Shown: positions 36,726 through 47,263 of the stretch, piece after piece
How the letters are laid out: each line of letters begins with the position of its first letter
How positions within the stretch are numbered: the stretch's first letter is position 1
From: Rhodococcus maanshanensis NBRC 100610
Lineage (GTDB): Bacteria; Actinomycetota; Actinomycetes; Mycobacteriales; Mycobacteriaceae
DNA: 64,000 nt
Direction: 5' to 3'
Assembly (NCBI RefSeq): GCF_001894865.1
Contig: NZ_BCXA01000033.1
Span: forward strand, 23,781 to 87,780
Translations under genes and position numbers: made by a program
Notes under the pieces: generated by a model
The model's input: the letters and a program-made list of their open reading frames with translations, nothing else
What the model was told of the DNA's origin: nothing
Databases searched by the model: none

Positions 36726-38024
36726 ATGGGGATCGTCCAGCGATTCGAGCGCAAGCTGCAGGGCGCCGTCGGGGATGCCTTTGCCCGGGTCTTCGGCGGC
36801 GGCGTCATGCCCCAAGAGGTGGAATCCGCACTCCAGCAGGAGGCCACCGACCGGGTTCAGCACCTCGATGGCGGACACCTGCTGGCCCCCAACATGTACG
36901 TGATCACCATCAACGAATCCGATCACGACGAACTGGCGACGGACCGGGACTTGACAGTCAAGGCCTTCGCCCGACACCTTGAGGGCTTCATCCGCGACCA
37001 GGGATGGCAGACCTATGGCCCCATCACCGTGCGGTTCGAACCGAGCCCGGCGTTGCACACGGGCCAGTTCCGGACCAGCGGGACGGTGGACCCCGATGCG
37101 GGGCGGCCACCGGCTCGTAGCCCAGGCCCGGAAGTGCACGCAGTCCCGCTACCTCGACCCTCCGCTCATCCGAACCCAGGAGCTGGCCCCATGACGCAGA
37201 ACTCAGGCTACGACGCCAACCGCGAGCCCGCGGACAACGAGGGCCGGCCCGAATACCAGCCGGCATACGCCTCGAACAGCTACGCCAACGGCAACAGCTA
37301 CCCCAGCGAGCAGCCGCGGAACAACGGCTACGCGAGCGAGCAGCCGCGCAACGGCTACGAGCGGCCCTACGGCGGCGGCTACCAGGATCCGTACGCGCAG
37401 GGCGCGGGCGACCCGTACGCCCAGGGTGCGAGCGATCCGTACGCGCAGGGGGCGGGCGATCCGTACGCGCAGGGGGCAGGCGACCCGTACGCCCAGGGTG
37501 CGAGCGATCCGTACGCGCAGGGCGGCTACCAGCAGGGCGCGCCGGTCTACCCGCCGCAGTCCCCCGCCTACCCGCCGCAGCAGCAGGGCTCCGGCTACCC
37601 CGCACAGCAGGCCCCGCAGGCCCCCCAGGCCCCGCAGAGCTACGACTACCAGCAGAGCGCGTACGGCCAGGACTACCCGGCCTACGACCAGCAGCCCTAC
37701 GGCGCGGGCGCGTACTCGGGCTTCGATGCCGACCGCACCTTCACGGTCACCCTGCAGCTCGAGGACGGCAGCGGCCGCAACTTCCAGCTCCGCGAGGGCC
37801 GCAACGTGATCGGCCGCGGCCAGGAGGCCCAGTTCCGGCTGCCCGACACCGGCGTCTCGCGTCGGCACATCGAGATCCGCTGGGACGGCCAGGTCGCGAT
37901 GCTCTCCGATCTCGGCTCGACCAACGGCACCACCGTGAACGGCGCGCCGGTTCAGGATTGGCAGCTCGCCGACGGTGACGTGATCCGCGCGGGCAACTCC
38001 GAGATCCTGGTCCGTATCCTCTGA
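36726..38024 (+). CDS. fhaA: FHA domain protein FhaA
   Basis: 432 residues, ATG 36726 with GGAGAGGAG upstream. Residues ~1-120 are the DUF3662 domain (MGIVQRFERKLQGAVGDAFA, RVFGGGVMPQEVESALQQEA). A long Pro/Gln/Tyr/Gly-rich linker (~150-335) contains six DPYAQGA-type octapeptide repeats. The C-terminal FHA domain (~335-432) has GRNVIGRGQEAQFRLPD, the phosphothreonine-binding SRRHIEI and DLGSTNGTTVNG. FhaA binds PknA/PknB phosphotargets and, in mycobacteria, MviN, linking kinase signals to peptidoglycan synthesis. First gene of the operon. Confidence 0.96.
   Translation: MGIVQRFERKLQGAVGDAFARVFGGGVMPQEVESALQQEATDRVQHLDGGHLLAPNMYVITINESDHDELATDRDLTVKAFARHLEGFIRDQGWQTYGPITVRFEPSPALHTGQFRTSGTVDPDAGRPPARSPGPEVHAVPLPRPSAHPNPGAGPMTQNSGYDANREPADNEGRPEYQPAYASNSYANGNSYPSEQPRNNGYASEQPRNGYERPYGGGYQDPYAQGAGDPYAQGASDPYAQGAGDPYAQGAGDPYAQGASDPYAQGGYQQGAPVYPPQSPAYPPQQQGSGYPAQQAPQAPQAPQSYDYQQSAYGQDYPAYDQQPYGAGAYSGFDADRTFTVTLQLEDGSGRNFQLREGRNVIGRGQEAQFRLPDTGVSRRHIEIRWDGQVAMLSDLGSTNGTTVNGAPVQDWQLADGDVIRAGNSEILVRIL
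37386..37526 (+). repeat. 24-bp tandem repeat inside fhaA
   Basis: Six in-frame units of 24 bp (the last one 21 bp) encode DPYAQGAG/DPYAQGAS. Units come in a few near-identical types (for example GATCCGTACGCGCAGGG and GACCCGTACGCCCAGGG) in the order 1-2-1'-1'-2-1, which suggests slippage or unequal recombination. Confidence 0.9.
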
Positions 38025-38190
38025 CCCGCCACGGCGGTAACAACCGAACCAGCGGAAGCCCCTTCGGATTCCGTATGGTGGTTGCGCACCCATATAGCGA
38101 TCGACACAGGCCGTATCGCCATAAGATGCTGCCAGTAAAAAGCCGGAGTTCGGGACCACCCGATCGCCACGAATGAGGAGGTGGACCGCC

Positions 38191-38655
38191 GTGCAGGGAC
38201 TCATCCTGCAGTTGACCAGGGCGGGCTTCCTGCTGTTGCTGTGGCTGTTCGTCTGGGGCGTGCTCCGGGCCCTGCGCAGCGACGTCTACGCCGCCTCGGG
38301 TGTGCGTGTGCCGCCCCGATATTCGCGTAGCTCCTCGGTGCTGCCCTCCTTCGGCAAGCCGAAGGTGGCCAAGTTCCTCATCGTCACTCAGGGCGCGCTT
38401 GCCGGCACCCGCATCACGCTCAGCTCGCAGCCCGTCCTGATCGGGCGGGCCGACGATTCCACCCTCGTGCTCACCGACGACTACGCCTCCACCCGGCACG
38501 CTCGGCTCTCTCAGCGCGGAACCGACTGGTACGTGGAGGATCTCGGATCGACCAACGGCACCTACCTGGACCGGGCGAAGGTGACCACCGCGGTGCGGGT
38601 GCCCCTCGGTACCCCGGTTCGCGTTGGCAAGACCGTGATCGAGCTGCGCCCGTGA
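38191..38655 (+). CDS. fhaB: FHA domain membrane protein FhaB (FipA)
   Basis: 154 residues from GTG 38191; AGGAGG at 38176-38181 fits this start better than the ATG at 38173, which overlaps it. An N-terminal membrane helix (LTRAGFLLLLWLFVWGVLRA) is followed by an FHA domain (~65-150): VLIGRADDSTLVL, STRHARLSQRG, DLGSTNGTYLD. In mycobacteria FipA interacts with FtsZ and FtsQ and is phosphorylated by PknA. Overlaps pstP by 4 bp. Confidence 0.95.
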   Translation: MQGLILQLTRAGFLLLLWLFVWGVLRALRSDVYAASGVRVPPRYSRSSSVLPSFGKPKVAKFLIVTQGALAGTRITLSSQPVLIGRADDSTLVLTDDYASTRHARLSQRGTDWYVEDLGSTNGTYLDRAKVTTAVRVPLGTPVRVGKTVIELRP

Positions 38656-40094
38656 CCCTCGTCCTCCGTTACGCGGCGCGCAGCGACCGTGGCCTGGTGC
38701 GCTCGAACAACGAAGATTCCGTGTACGCGGGCGCCCGTCTGCTCGCGCTCGCCGACGGCATGGGCGGCCACGCCGCCGGCGAGGTCGCCTCCCAGCTGAT
38801 GATCGCGGCCCTCGCGCACCTCGACGACGACGAGCCCGGCGAGGACCTGCTCGGCAAGCTCGAGGCGGCGACCCGCGCGGGCAACGCCGCCATCGCCGAT
38901 CAGGTCGAGGACGAGCCCGAACTCGACGGCATGGGCACCACCCTGACCGCGATCCTGTTCGCGGGCAGCAGGCTCGGCCTTGTGCACATCGGCGACTCGC
39001 GCGCGTACCTGCTGCGCGATGGCGTGCTCACCCAGATCACCCGCGACGACACCTTCGTCCAGTCCCTCGTCGACGAGGGACGGATCACCGCCGAGCAGGC
39101 GCACACCCACCCGCAGCGTTCGCTGATCATGCGGGCGCTGACCGGCAACGAGATCGAGCCGACCCTCACGGTCAGGGAGGCCCGCGCAGGCGACCGGTAC
39201 CTGCTGTGCTCCGACGGACTCTCCGATGTCGTCAGCGACGAGACGATCTCGGAGGTGCTCGGCGAGGGTGAGCACGGCGAGTCCGCCGACCGGCTGATCG
39301 AATTGGCGCTGCGCAGCGGCGGTCCCGACAACGTCACGGTGGTCGTCGCCGACGTCATCGACCTCGACTACGGCCAGAGCCATCCCATCGTTGCCGGCGC
39401 CGCCTCCCACGAGGACGAGGAAGACTCACCGCCGCCGGACACCGCCGCAGGACGGGCCGCGGCCATGCGCCCGCCGCGGGCGACCCCGCGCCGGGTGACC
39501 GGCCCGGTCGACACCGAGGCCGCGAAGCCGAAGCGACGGCTGACCTGGATCCTGTTGGGGCTGGGGCTGATCGCCGTCGTGGTCGTGGGGCTCGTGATCG
39601 GGCGCAGCCTGATCCGCAGCAACTATTACGTGGGTGCGGACGACAGCCGGGTGACCGTGCTGCGTGGTGTCCCCGGCTCCGTGTTCGGGTACTCACTGCA
39701 GGAGGCGAACCTCGTCGGGTGCATCACCAACAGCGGCTCGCTGAGCCTGGTGACCCCGGACGCCGAGCCGACGAACTGCACCATGCTGATGGTCGACGAC
39801 CTGCAGCCCTCGGCCCGTGAACAGGTGCGGGCTGGCCTGCCGTCGGGCAGCCTCGACGACGCCAAGCGGCAGATGAGCCGTCTCGCCACCGCCGACCTGC
39901 TCCCGGTGTGCCAGACCACCACCCCCGTGCCTCCCGCTCCCCCGGCGACCGGCGCACCCGCCGGCCCCGCCGCGCCCGGTGCCACGGCCACGCCGACCAC
40001 CCAACCGCCGCCCTCCGCGGCGCCGCCGACGCCCACCCCCTCCGAGTTGGCTCAGGCACAGGTGCCCGGGCAGAACTGCAGGACCGGCCGCTGA
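38652..40094 (+). CDS. pstP: PP2C-type Ser/Thr protein phosphatase PstP
   Basis: 480 residues. Cytoplasmic PP2C domain (~1-240) with metal-binding motifs: [67 protein letters not shown] membrane helix (~297-318, [20 protein letters not shown]) and a Pro/Thr-rich extracellular end follow. It reverses the action of PknA and PknB. Overlaps fhaB and rodA. Confidence 0.97.
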   Translation: MTLVLRYAARSDRGLVRSNNEDSVYAGARLLALADGMGGHAAGEVASQLMIAALAHLDDDEPGEDLLGKLEAATRAGNAAIADQVEDEPELDGMGTTLTAILFAGSRLGLVHIGDSRAYLLRDGVLTQITRDDTFVQSLVDEGRITAEQAHTHPQRSLIMRALTGNEIEPTLTVREARAGDRYLLCSDGLSDVVSDETISEVLGEGEHGESADRLIELALRSGGPDNVTVVVADVIDLDYGQSHPIVAGAASHEDEEDSPPPDTAAGRAAAMRPPRATPRRVTGPVDTEAAKPKRRLTWILLGLGLIAVVVVGLVIGRSLIRSNYYVGADDSRVTVLRGVPGSVFGYSLQEANLVGCITNSGSLSLVTPDAEPTNCTMLMVDDLQPSAREQVRAGLPSGSLDDAKRQMSRLATADLLPVCQTTTPVPPAPPATGAPAGPAAPGATATPTTQPPPSAAPPTPTPSELAQAQVPGQNCRTGR

Positions 40095-41548
40095 TGTCTG
40101 TCTCCGCGGCACCATCGGGGCCCTCCTTCCCGAGTCCGGCCGGAGGGTTCGCGCCCGCACCCGTGCAATCGAACCGACGCAACGTCGAACTGCTGCTGAT
40201 CTGCTGCGCCATCGCGATCACCACCCTGTCGCTGATCCTGGTCGAGGCGAGCCAGGAGCAGAAGATCACCCTCGACCTGGCCAAGTACGCGCTCGCCTAC
40301 GCGGTCCTGTTCGTCGTCGCCCACCTCGCGGTGCGCAGGTTCGCGCCGTACGCCGACCCCTTGCTGCTGCCGATCGTCGCGCTGCTCAACGGCCTCGGAC
40401 TGGTGCTGATCCACCGACTCGACCTCGCCGACGCCGCGACGGCGGCCTCGTTCGGGTGGGAGATCCCCTCCCCAGACGCCAATCAGCAGGTGCTGTGGAC
40501 CGCGCTCGCGATCGCCGGCTTCATCGCGGTGCTGGTGTTCCTCGAGGACTACCGACTGCTGGCGCGCTACAGCTACACCCTCGGCCTTGCGGGCCTGGTG
40601 CTGCTCGCCCTCCCCGCGGTGCTGCCTGCATCCATGTCCGAGGTGAACGGCGCGAAGATCTGGATCAAGTTGCCGTTCTTCAGCATTCAGCCAGGAGAAT
40701 TCGCCAAGATCCTGCTGATCATCTTCTTCGCCTCGGTCCTGGTGTCCAAGCGCGAGCTGTTCACCACCGCGGGCAGGCATTTCTTCGGGATGGACCTGCC
40801 GCGCGCCCGTGACCTCGGGCCGATCCTCGTCGCCTGGATCGTCTCGATCGGCGTGCTGGTGCTCGAGAAGGACCTCGGCACCTCGCTGCTGCTGTTCGGC
40901 ACCGTGCTGGTGATGCTCTACATCGCCACCGAACGGGTCGGATGGCTGCTGATCGGCGGCGGGCTGCTCGCGCTCGGGTTCGTGTTCGCCTACCAGCTCT
41001 TCGGCCACGTCCGGGTCCGGGTGAACACCTGGCTCGACCCGCTCGGCGACTACAACAACACCGGGTATCAGATCTCGCAGTCGCTGTTCGGGCTCGCCAC
41101 CGGCGGGCTCGCAGGCACCGGCCTCGGCAGCGGGCGCCCGTCCCAGGTCCCGTTCGCGAAGACCGACTTCATCGTCGCCACGATCGGCGAGGAGCTCGGG
41201 CTCATCGGCCTCGCCGCCGTGCTGATGCTGTTCCTGATCTTCGTCATCCGCGGGCTGCGGACCGCGCTTGCGGTGCGTGACAGCTTCGGCAAGCTGCTCG
41301 CGGCCGGGCTCTCGTTCACCGTGGCGATCCAGGTCTTCGTCGTCGTCGGCGGCGTGACCAAGCTGATCCCGCTGACCGGCCTGACCACCCCGTACATGTC
41401 GTACGGCGGCTCCTCGCTGCTGGCGAACTACCTGCTGCTGGCGCTGCTCATCAAGATCTCCGACTCGGCGCGGACCCCACCGAAGCCAACGAAGAAGGGA
41501 CCCGCCCCCATCGCGGACGCACCGACCGAAATGTTGAGGCGCCCATGA
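40094..41548 (+). CDS. rodA: SEDS-family peptidoglycan polymerase RodA
   Basis: 484 residues, ATG 40094 overlapping the pstP stop (TGATG). Ten or more membrane helices. SEDS motifs: [35 protein letters not shown], the long loop [20 protein letters not shown], and the end [20 protein letters not shown]. It polymerises lipid II glycans together with its cognate class B PBP, encoded next (pbpA). Confidence 0.97.
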   Translation: MSVSAAPSGPSFPSPAGGFAPAPVQSNRRNVELLLICCAIAITTLSLILVEASQEQKITLDLAKYALAYAVLFVVAHLAVRRFAPYADPLLLPIVALLNGLGLVLIHRLDLADAATAASFGWEIPSPDANQQVLWTALAIAGFIAVLVFLEDYRLLARYSYTLGLAGLVLLALPAVLPASMSEVNGAKIWIKLPFFSIQPGEFAKILLIIFFASVLVSKRELFTTAGRHFFGMDLPRARDLGPILVAWIVSIGVLVLEKDLGTSLLLFGTVLVMLYIATERVGWLLIGGGLLALGFVFAYQLFGHVRVRVNTWLDPLGDYNNTGYQISQSLFGLATGGLAGTGLGSGRPSQVPFAKTDFIVATIGEELGLIGLAAVLMLFLIFVIRGLRTALAVRDSFGKLLAAGLSFTVAIQVFVVVGGVTKLIPLTGLTTPYMSYGGSSLLANYLLLALLIKISDSARTPPKPTKKGPAPIADAPTEMLRRP

Positions 41549-43035
41549 ACACGCCCCTGCGACGCGTCGCGATGGCGGTCATGGTGATGGTGGTGGCACT
41601 CCTGGCCAACGCCACGTACGTGCAGGTCATCAAGGCCGACGACCTGCGCACCGATCCGCGTAACTCCCGGGTCCTGCTCGACGAGTACTCGCGCCAGCGC
41701 GGACAGATCTCGGCGGGCGGCCAGGTGCTGGCCGCGTCGATCCCCACCGACGACCGCTACAAGTACCTGCGCACGTACCCGCCGAACCCGGCGGCACCGT
41801 CCAGCCCCTTCGCCAACGCGCCGGTCACCGGCTTCTACTCGATGCTCTACGGCAGCACGGGACTCGAACGGACCGAGGACCAGGTGCTCAACGGCTCCGA
41901 CAACCGGCTGTTCGGGCGCCGGTTCTTCGACCTGGTCTCCGGGCGCGACCCGCGCGGCGGCAACGTGGTCACCACCCTCGACCCGGTCGTCCAGCAGGTG
42001 GCGTACGACCAGCTCACCGCGAAGGGCTACACCGGCTCGGTGGTCGCGATCAAGCCGAGCACCGGCGAGGTGCTTGCGATGGTGAGCACGCCGAGCTACG
42101 ACCCGAACCTGCTGGCCAGCCACGACGGCGCCGTCAGCACCCAGGCATGGGAGGCGCTGAACGAGGACGAGGACAAGCCGCTGCTCAACCGGGCCATCTC
42201 GCAGTCGTATCCCCCCGGCTCCACGTTCAAGGTGGTGGTCACCGCCGCCGCGCTGAGCAACGGCGCCAACCCGGAGGAGCAGCTGACCGCGGCACCGAAC
42301 ATCACGCTGCCCGGCACCAACACCACGCTGGAGAACTACAACGGGAGCACCTGCGGCAGCGGCCCGACCGCCTCGCTGCGGGAGGCCTTCGCCAGGTCCT
42401 GCAACACGGCCTTCGTCGAGCTCGGCATCCGGACCGGCGCCGACGCGCTGAAGGAGAAGGCCGCCGGGTTCGGCATCCAGCCCGACTCGCCCGGCATCCC
42501 GATGCCGGTCGCGGACGGCACCGTCGGGTCCATCCCCGATGACGCCGCGCTCGGGCAGTCCAGCATCGGCCAGCGCGACGTCGCGCTGACGCCGCTGGAG
42601 AACGCCGTGATCGCCGCGACCGTCGCGAACGGCGGCGTCCGGATGCAGCCGCACGTCGTGGCCCAGCTGCAGAGTCCCGACCTGTCCAACCTGGCGACCA
42701 CCCACCCCGAGTCGCTGGGGCAGGCGGTGTCCCCGCAGGTGGCGGCGACGCTCACCGACCTGATGATCGGCTCGGAGAACAACACCGGCGGCGGCAACAA
42801 GATCCCCGGCGTCCAGATCGCGTCCAAGACCGGCACCGCCGAGCACGGCACCGATCCCCGCAACACCCCTCCGCACGCCTGGTACATCGGGTTCGCCCCC
42901 GCGGCGAACCCGGAGATCGCGATCGCGGTGCTGGTCGAGAACGGCGGCGACCGCGCTCTCGCCGCGACCGGCGGCTCGGTCGCGGCACCGATCGGGCGGG
43001 CCGTCATCGAAGCCGGACTGCGGCAGGGGGGCTGA
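41545..43035 (+). CDS. pbpA: Class B penicillin-binding protein PbpA
   Basis: 496 residues, overlapping rodA by 4 bp. N-terminal membrane anchor (~8-27), a dimerisation domain and a transpeptidase domain with the active-site SxxK (PPGSTFKVV, ~230), SxN (FARSCNTAF) and KTG (SKTGTAEHG, ~430). Cross-links peptidoglycan made by RodA during elongation and division; in M. tuberculosis PbpA is a PknB substrate. Confidence 0.97.
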   Translation: MNTPLRRVAMAVMVMVVALLANATYVQVIKADDLRTDPRNSRVLLDEYSRQRGQISAGGQVLAASIPTDDRYKYLRTYPPNPAAPSSPFANAPVTGFYSMLYGSTGLERTEDQVLNGSDNRLFGRRFFDLVSGRDPRGGNVVTTLDPVVQQVAYDQLTAKGYTGSVVAIKPSTGEVLAMVSTPSYDPNLLASHDGAVSTQAWEALNEDEDKPLLNRAISQSYPPGSTFKVVVTAAALSNGANPEEQLTAAPNITLPGTNTTLENYNGSTCGSGPTASLREAFARSCNTAFVELGIRTGADALKEKAAGFGIQPDSPGIPMPVADGTVGSIPDDAALGQSSIGQRDVALTPLENAVIAATVANGGVRMQPHVVAQLQSPDLSNLATTHPESLGQAVSPQVAATLTDLMIGSENNTGGGNKIPGVQIASKTGTAEHGTDPRNTPPHAWYIGFAPAANPEIAIAVLVENGGDRALAATGGSVAAPIGRAVIEAGLRQGG

Positions 43036-43038
43036 GAG

Positions 43039-44403
43039 ATGACTCTGAACAACGGCGCGGTGATCGCGAACCGGTACCGGCTACAGCGGCTGATCGCCAC
43101 CGGCGGCATGGGCCAGGTCTGGGAGGGCACCGACAACCGCCTGCACCGCCGGGTCGCGGTCAAGGTCCTCAAGTCGGAGTACTCAGCCGACCCCGAGTTC
43201 CTGGAGCGCTTCCGCACGGAGGCCCGCACCACCGCCCAGCTCAACCACCCTGGCATCGCGGGGATCTACGACTACGGCGAGACGCTCGACAGCGTCGGCC
43301 AGTCCACCGCGTACCTGGTGATGGAGTTGGTCAACGGCGAACCGCTCAACGCGGTGCTGGGGCGGGTCGGCCGGCTGGCGCTGCCGCACGCGCTCGACAT
43401 GCTCGAGCAGACCGGCCGCGCCCTGCAGGTGGCGCACGAGGCGGGCGTGGTGCACCGCGACGTCAAGCCGGGCAACATCCTGATCACCCCCGCAGGCCAG
43501 GTGAAGATCACCGATTTCGGTATCGCGAAGGCCGTCGAGGCCTCCCCGGTGACCCGGACCGGCATGGTGATGGGCACCGCCCAGTACATCGCACCCGAAC
43601 AGGCACTCGGGCAGGACGCCTCACCGGCCAGTGACGTGTACTCGCTCGGCGTGGTCGGCTACGAGGCCCTCGCAGGCAGGCGCCCGTTCGTCGGCGACGG
43701 CGCGCTGACGGTGGCGATGAAGCACGTCCAGGAGGTGCCGGCCCCGCTGCCTGCGGATCTGCCGCCCAACGTGCGCGAGCTGATCGACATCACGATGGCC
43801 AAGGACCCGGCCGCGCGGTACGGCAGCGGCGGCGAGTTCGCCGACGCGGTCGCCGTGGTCAGGTCCGGCGCGCGGCCGCCGCTGCCGGGGGCCGGCCTGC
43901 CGCCGCGACCGGGGACGGGCGTGGTGCCGCCGATCGTCGGGACCCAGATGTTGCCCACGTCCCAGCGCGAATATGCTGGCCCCGATTCCGGGTCGGTGCC
44001 GGCGGTGGCGACGGGCATGACCAAGGGACAGAAGATCCTGGCGTGGGGCGGCGGCGGACTGCTGCTCGCGGCCCTGCTGATCTCCGTGGGGATCCTCCTG
44101 TTCGGCGGTGGCGGAGCGCCAAGCGATCCGGCGCCGCCGAAGGTGACCACGTCACGGCCGGTGGTCACCACGACCACCCGCCCGCCCGTGACCACCACGA
44201 CGGAACAGACGACCACGACAGAGGAACCGACGACCACCACGACGGAACCGACCACGACGGAACCGACCACGACAACGGAACCGACGACCACCACGACGGA
44301 ACCGACCACCACGACCACCACCACGACGACGACGACCCGCCGCACCACCACCGCCACGACCACGCCGGAAGAACTCGAGCCGGCCCCTCAAGGACAGCCA
44401 TGA
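43039..44403 (+). CDS. pknA: Ser/Thr protein kinase PknA
   Basis: 454 residues. Kinase domain ~12-275: glycine loop [20 protein letters not shown], catalytic [17 protein letters not shown] and activation loop [20 protein letters not shown] with the double Thr. A membrane helix at ~337-356 ([20 protein letters not shown]) is followed by a short Thr/Glu/Pro-rich outer tail ([10 protein letters not shown] type), with no PASTA domains. Regulates division and cell shape together with PknB. Overlaps pknB by 4 bp. Confidence 0.97.
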   Translation: MTLNNGAVIANRYRLQRLIATGGMGQVWEGTDNRLHRRVAVKVLKSEYSADPEFLERFRTEARTTAQLNHPGIAGIYDYGETLDSVGQSTAYLVMELVNGEPLNAVLGRVGRLALPHALDMLEQTGRALQVAHEAGVVHRDVKPGNILITPAGQVKITDFGIAKAVEASPVTRTGMVMGTAQYIAPEQALGQDASPASDVYSLGVVGYEALAGRRPFVGDGALTVAMKHVQEVPAPLPADLPPNVRELIDITMAKDPAARYGSGGEFADAVAVVRSGARPPLPGAGLPPRPGTGVVPPIVGTQMLPTSQREYAGPDSGSVPAVATGMTKGQKILAWGGGGLLLAALLISVGILLFGGGGAPSDPAPPKVTTSRPVVTTTTRPPVTTTTEQTTTTEEPTTTTTEPTTTEPTTTTEPTTTTTEPTTTTTTTTTTTRRTTTATTTPEELEPAPQGQP

Positions 44404-46325
44404 CCACACCCCGCAAGCTCTCTTCCCGCTACGAGCTGGGCGAGATCCTCGGCTTCGGTGGCATGTCCGAGGTGCACCTCGCCCGCGACATGCGCCTGAG
44501 CCGGGACGTGGCGATCAAGGTGCTGCGCGCCGATCTCGCCCGCGACCCCACGTTCTACCTCCGCTTCCGCCGCGAGGCGCAGAACGCGGCGGCACTGAAC
44601 CATCCGGCCATCGTGGCCGTCTACGACACCGGCGAGGCCGAGACCGACGGCGGTCCACTGCCGTACATCGTGATGGAGTACGTCGACGGCGACACGCTGC
44701 GCGACATCGTCCGCACCGAAGGGCCGATGGCTCCGCGGCGGGCGATGGAGGTGATCGCCGATGTCTGCGCGGCGCTGGACTTCAGCCACCGCAACGGCAT
44801 CGTGCACCGCGACATCAAGCCGGCCAACATCATGATCAACCGCGCAGGCGCGGTGAAGGTGATGGACTTCGGCATCGCCCGCGCCATCTCCGACGCGTCC
44901 AGCCCCATGACGCAGACCTCCGCGGTGATCGGCACCGCGCAGTACCTCTCGCCCGAGCAGGCGCGTGGTGAACAGGTCGACGCCCGCTCGGACGTGTACT
45001 CACTCGGCTGCGTGCTGTTCGAGATCCTCACCGGGGAACCGCCGTTCAAGGGCGACTCCCCGGTCGCGGTGGCGTACCAGCATGTCCGGGAAGACCCGGC
45101 CCTGCCGTCGAGCGTGAACTCGAACGTGCCGCGCGAGCTCGACTCGGTGATCCTCAAGGCGATGAGCAAGAACCCGGCCAACCGGTACCAGAGCGCCGCC
45201 GACATGCGTTCCGATCTGGTGCGGGTGCTCGGCGGTCAACGTCCCGGCGCGCCGATGGTGATGAACGACGAGGACCGCACCACGATCCTCGGTGCGGTCG
45301 ACGCGCCGAACCGGTACGGGGCGCCCCCCGCCTCGCCCCCGCCGGTGGCGCAGGCGGCCGCGCCAGGGCCGGAGGACGGCCAACCGCGCAGCCGCAAGGC
45401 CGTACGCGCGGTGCTGCTGTCGGTGGCGGCGCTGGCGGTGATCGGCATCGTCGGCGCGTTCCTGTGGTCGCTCGGCCCCGGCTCGAAGGCCGCGCAGGTC
45501 ACCGTCCCGAACGTCACCAACCAGTCCGCACAGGAGGCGCAGAACGCGCTGCAGGACCTCGGTTTCCGGGTACAGACGCAGCCGAAGGCCAGCGATGAGG
45601 TGGCCTCGGGCAACGTCATCACCAGCATCCCCGTCGCGGGGACCAGGGCCGACGAGGGCACCACCGTGACCCTCGACGTGTCCACCGGTCCGCAGGAGGT
45701 GGAGGTCCCGACGCTCACCGGCATGACGCAGGCGCAGGCGGCGCAGGCGCTGAACGCGATCGGGCTGCAGTTGGACCCGACGGTGAGCACCGCCACGTCG
45801 ACGCAAGACCAGCTGGACAAGGTGGTCTCGCAGAAGCCGGACGCCGGGTCGAACGTCGCGCTGGACGGCACCGTGAAGATCACCCTCGGCAGCGGACCGG
45901 AACAGATCCGGATCCCGAACGTCGTCGGCCAGACCCTCGACGTCGCGCAGCCGAACATCGAGGGAGCCGGCTTCAAGGTCCAGGTCGAGAACATCGACTC
46001 CGGCAAGCCCAAGGGCGAGGTGGTCTCCACCGACCCGACCGGCGGCAGCGCGGCGACCAAGGGCGCCACGGTCAAGATCCGGGTGTCGAACGGCAACATG
46101 GTCACGATGCCCAACCTGAACAACCAGAGCGTGTCGCAGGCGCTCGACTCCCTGCGGCGCGCGGGCTGGACGGGATCCTCGAGCCAGCTCGTTCAGCATC
46201 CCGAGGCCACCCTGGAGACCGATCAGGTCGGCAAGGTGGTCACCCAGGCGCAGCCGTCCGGCTCGGAGATCTCCAAGACCGCGACCATCTCGGTCGGGAT
46301 CGGTCAGCTCGGCATTCCCCGCTAG
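44400..46325 (+). CDS. pknB: PASTA-domain Ser/Thr protein kinase PknB
   Basis: 641 residues from ATG 44400. Kinase domain ~10-275 ([39 protein letters not shown]; activation loop [20 protein letters not shown] with TQT). Membrane helix ~340-360 ([20 protein letters not shown]). Four extracellular PASTA domains (~365-641), each with a [20 protein letters not shown] start; they bind muropeptides and lipid II. Essential regulator of cell-wall synthesis in mycobacteria. Last gene of the operon, closed by a 17-bp hairpin. Confidence 0.98.
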   Translation: MTTPRKLSSRYELGEILGFGGMSEVHLARDMRLSRDVAIKVLRADLARDPTFYLRFRREAQNAAALNHPAIVAVYDTGEAETDGGPLPYIVMEYVDGDTLRDIVRTEGPMAPRRAMEVIADVCAALDFSHRNGIVHRDIKPANIMINRAGAVKVMDFGIARAISDASSPMTQTSAVIGTAQYLSPEQARGEQVDARSDVYSLGCVLFEILTGEPPFKGDSPVAVAYQHVREDPALPSSVNSNVPRELDSVILKAMSKNPANRYQSAADMRSDLVRVLGGQRPGAPMVMNDEDRTTILGAVDAPNRYGAPPASPPPVAQAAAPGPEDGQPRSRKAVRAVLLSVAALAVIGIVGAFLWSLGPGSKAAQVTVPNVTNQSAQEAQNALQDLGFRVQTQPKASDEVASGNVITSIPVAGTRADEGTTVTLDVSTGPQEVEVPTLTGMTQAQAAQALNAIGLQLDPTVSTATSTQDQLDKVVSQKPDAGSNVALDGTVKITLGSGPEQIRIPNVVGQTLDVAQPNIEGAGFKVQVENIDSGKPKGEVVSTDPTGGSAATKGATVKIRVSNGNMVTMPNLNNQSVSQALDSLRRAGWTGSSSQLVQHPEATLETDQVGKVVTQAQPSGSEISKTATISVGIGQLGIPR

Positions 46326-46331
46326 CCGGGA

Positions 46332-46389
46332 CCGCCTCACCGCTCCGGAGTGGACGACTGGGTTCGTCGCGACCGGAGCGGTGAGGCGG
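46332..46389 (+). terminator. Terminator of the fhaA-pknB operon
   Basis: CCGCCTCACCGCTCCGG (46332-46348) and its exact complement (46373-46389) form a 17-bp perfect stem with a 24-nt loop, seven bases beyond the pknB stop. Confidence 0.85.
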
Positions 46390-46458
46390 CGAAGCGCTTC
46401 CGGAAGGCCCGGCTGAACGCGGCACCGATCGCGGTCGGCAGGACCGTGAGCAGGCGAG

Positions 46459-47016
46459 CTAGCGGAATGCCGGCTCCACGAAGCGTTCGACGAGCCGGCG
46501 CTCCGTCGCCGGGTCGCCCGCCGGGACGGTCAGCAGCGAGATGACCACCCGCACGATCCACTGCGCGGCCTCCGAGTCGGGCGCGATGCCCGTCAACGCC
46601 GTCGCGACCCTGCCGAGTTCGGGAGACGACGCGAGATAGTCGTCGCCGCGGCCGGTCCGTGAGTTGGTCACCCACTGGGCGAGCGCCGGATCGGCTCGCA
46701 CGGCGGCGACGGAGATCAGGATCGCCTCGACGATCCGTCGGGAACCGCTGAGCGGTTCGACCGTCGCCGCGACCTGCTGAGCCACCGCAGCCGCTGCCGC
46801 GGCGACGACCCCGCCGACCAGGGCGGACTTGCCGCCGACGTAGCGGTACAGGGTGGCCCGTGAACACCCGGCCCTGGCCGCGACATCCTCGACGCTGACC
46901 CGATCGAGCCCCCGCTCCAGGAACAACTCCGCCGCGGCGGCATGGATCCTCGCCACCGCGAGCGCGCGCCGGTTGCCGCCGGCCAGCCAATCCGACCCCG
47001 CGTCCGATTCGTCCAC
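46459..47016 (-). CDS. TetR family transcriptional regulator
   Basis: 185 residues from GTG 47016 (GGAGG six bases upstream); an ATG at 47052 lacks an SD and abuts the operator. HTH ~20-65 (ALAVARIHAAAAELFLERGL, then AGCSRATLYRYVGGKSALVG), then a ligand domain. Divergent from the P450 gene. The palindrome at 47056-47071 is the probable operator. It likely controls the P450 and epoxide-hydrolase-like genes. Confidence 0.88.
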   Translation of the reverse strand: MDESDAGSDWLAGGNRRALAVARIHAAAAELFLERGLDRVSVEDVAARAGCSRATLYRYVGGKSALVGGVVAAAAAAVAQQVAATVEPLSGSRRIVEAILISVAAVRADPALAQWVTNSRTGRGDDYLASSPELGRVATALTGIAPDSEAAQWIVRVVISLLTVPAGDPATERRLVERFVEPAFR

Positions 47017-47055
47017 GAAACGCCTCCGAACGCTGTCTCGGGTCCATCTCATGTT

Positions 47056-47071
47056 GAGACAAATCTGTCTC
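47056..47071. promoter_or_regulatory. TetR operator candidate
   Basis: GAGACA-AATC-TGTCTC, a perfect 16-bp palindrome 40 bp upstream of the TetR start and ~190 bp upstream of the P450 start. Confidence 0.6.
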
Positions 47072-47263
47072 CAAGTCTACAACTCATCCCGTGTCACACC
47101 GCGGTGAGCTGGGACGGCGCCATACCGGATCGGCAGCGTGAGATTTCCCGTTCGGGCAGGTCACGGCCCACAATCTCATCTTCGTCCGCACCCTTGACAG
47201 GCCCTCGGCAGCGGGTGGACGGTGGGGCATCTGAAACCAGTTCTACTATCGGTGGGAGCCTCG

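Noticed and set aside
37386..37526. Regular short repeats considered as a CRISPR array
   Set aside because: Units are contiguous, in frame, 24 bp and coding (DPYAQGA); there are no spacers and no cas genes.
44165..44416. Trp/Ser-rich minus-strand frames opposite the end of pknA
   Set aside because: Shadow of the Thr/Glu/Pro-rich tail codons of PknA.
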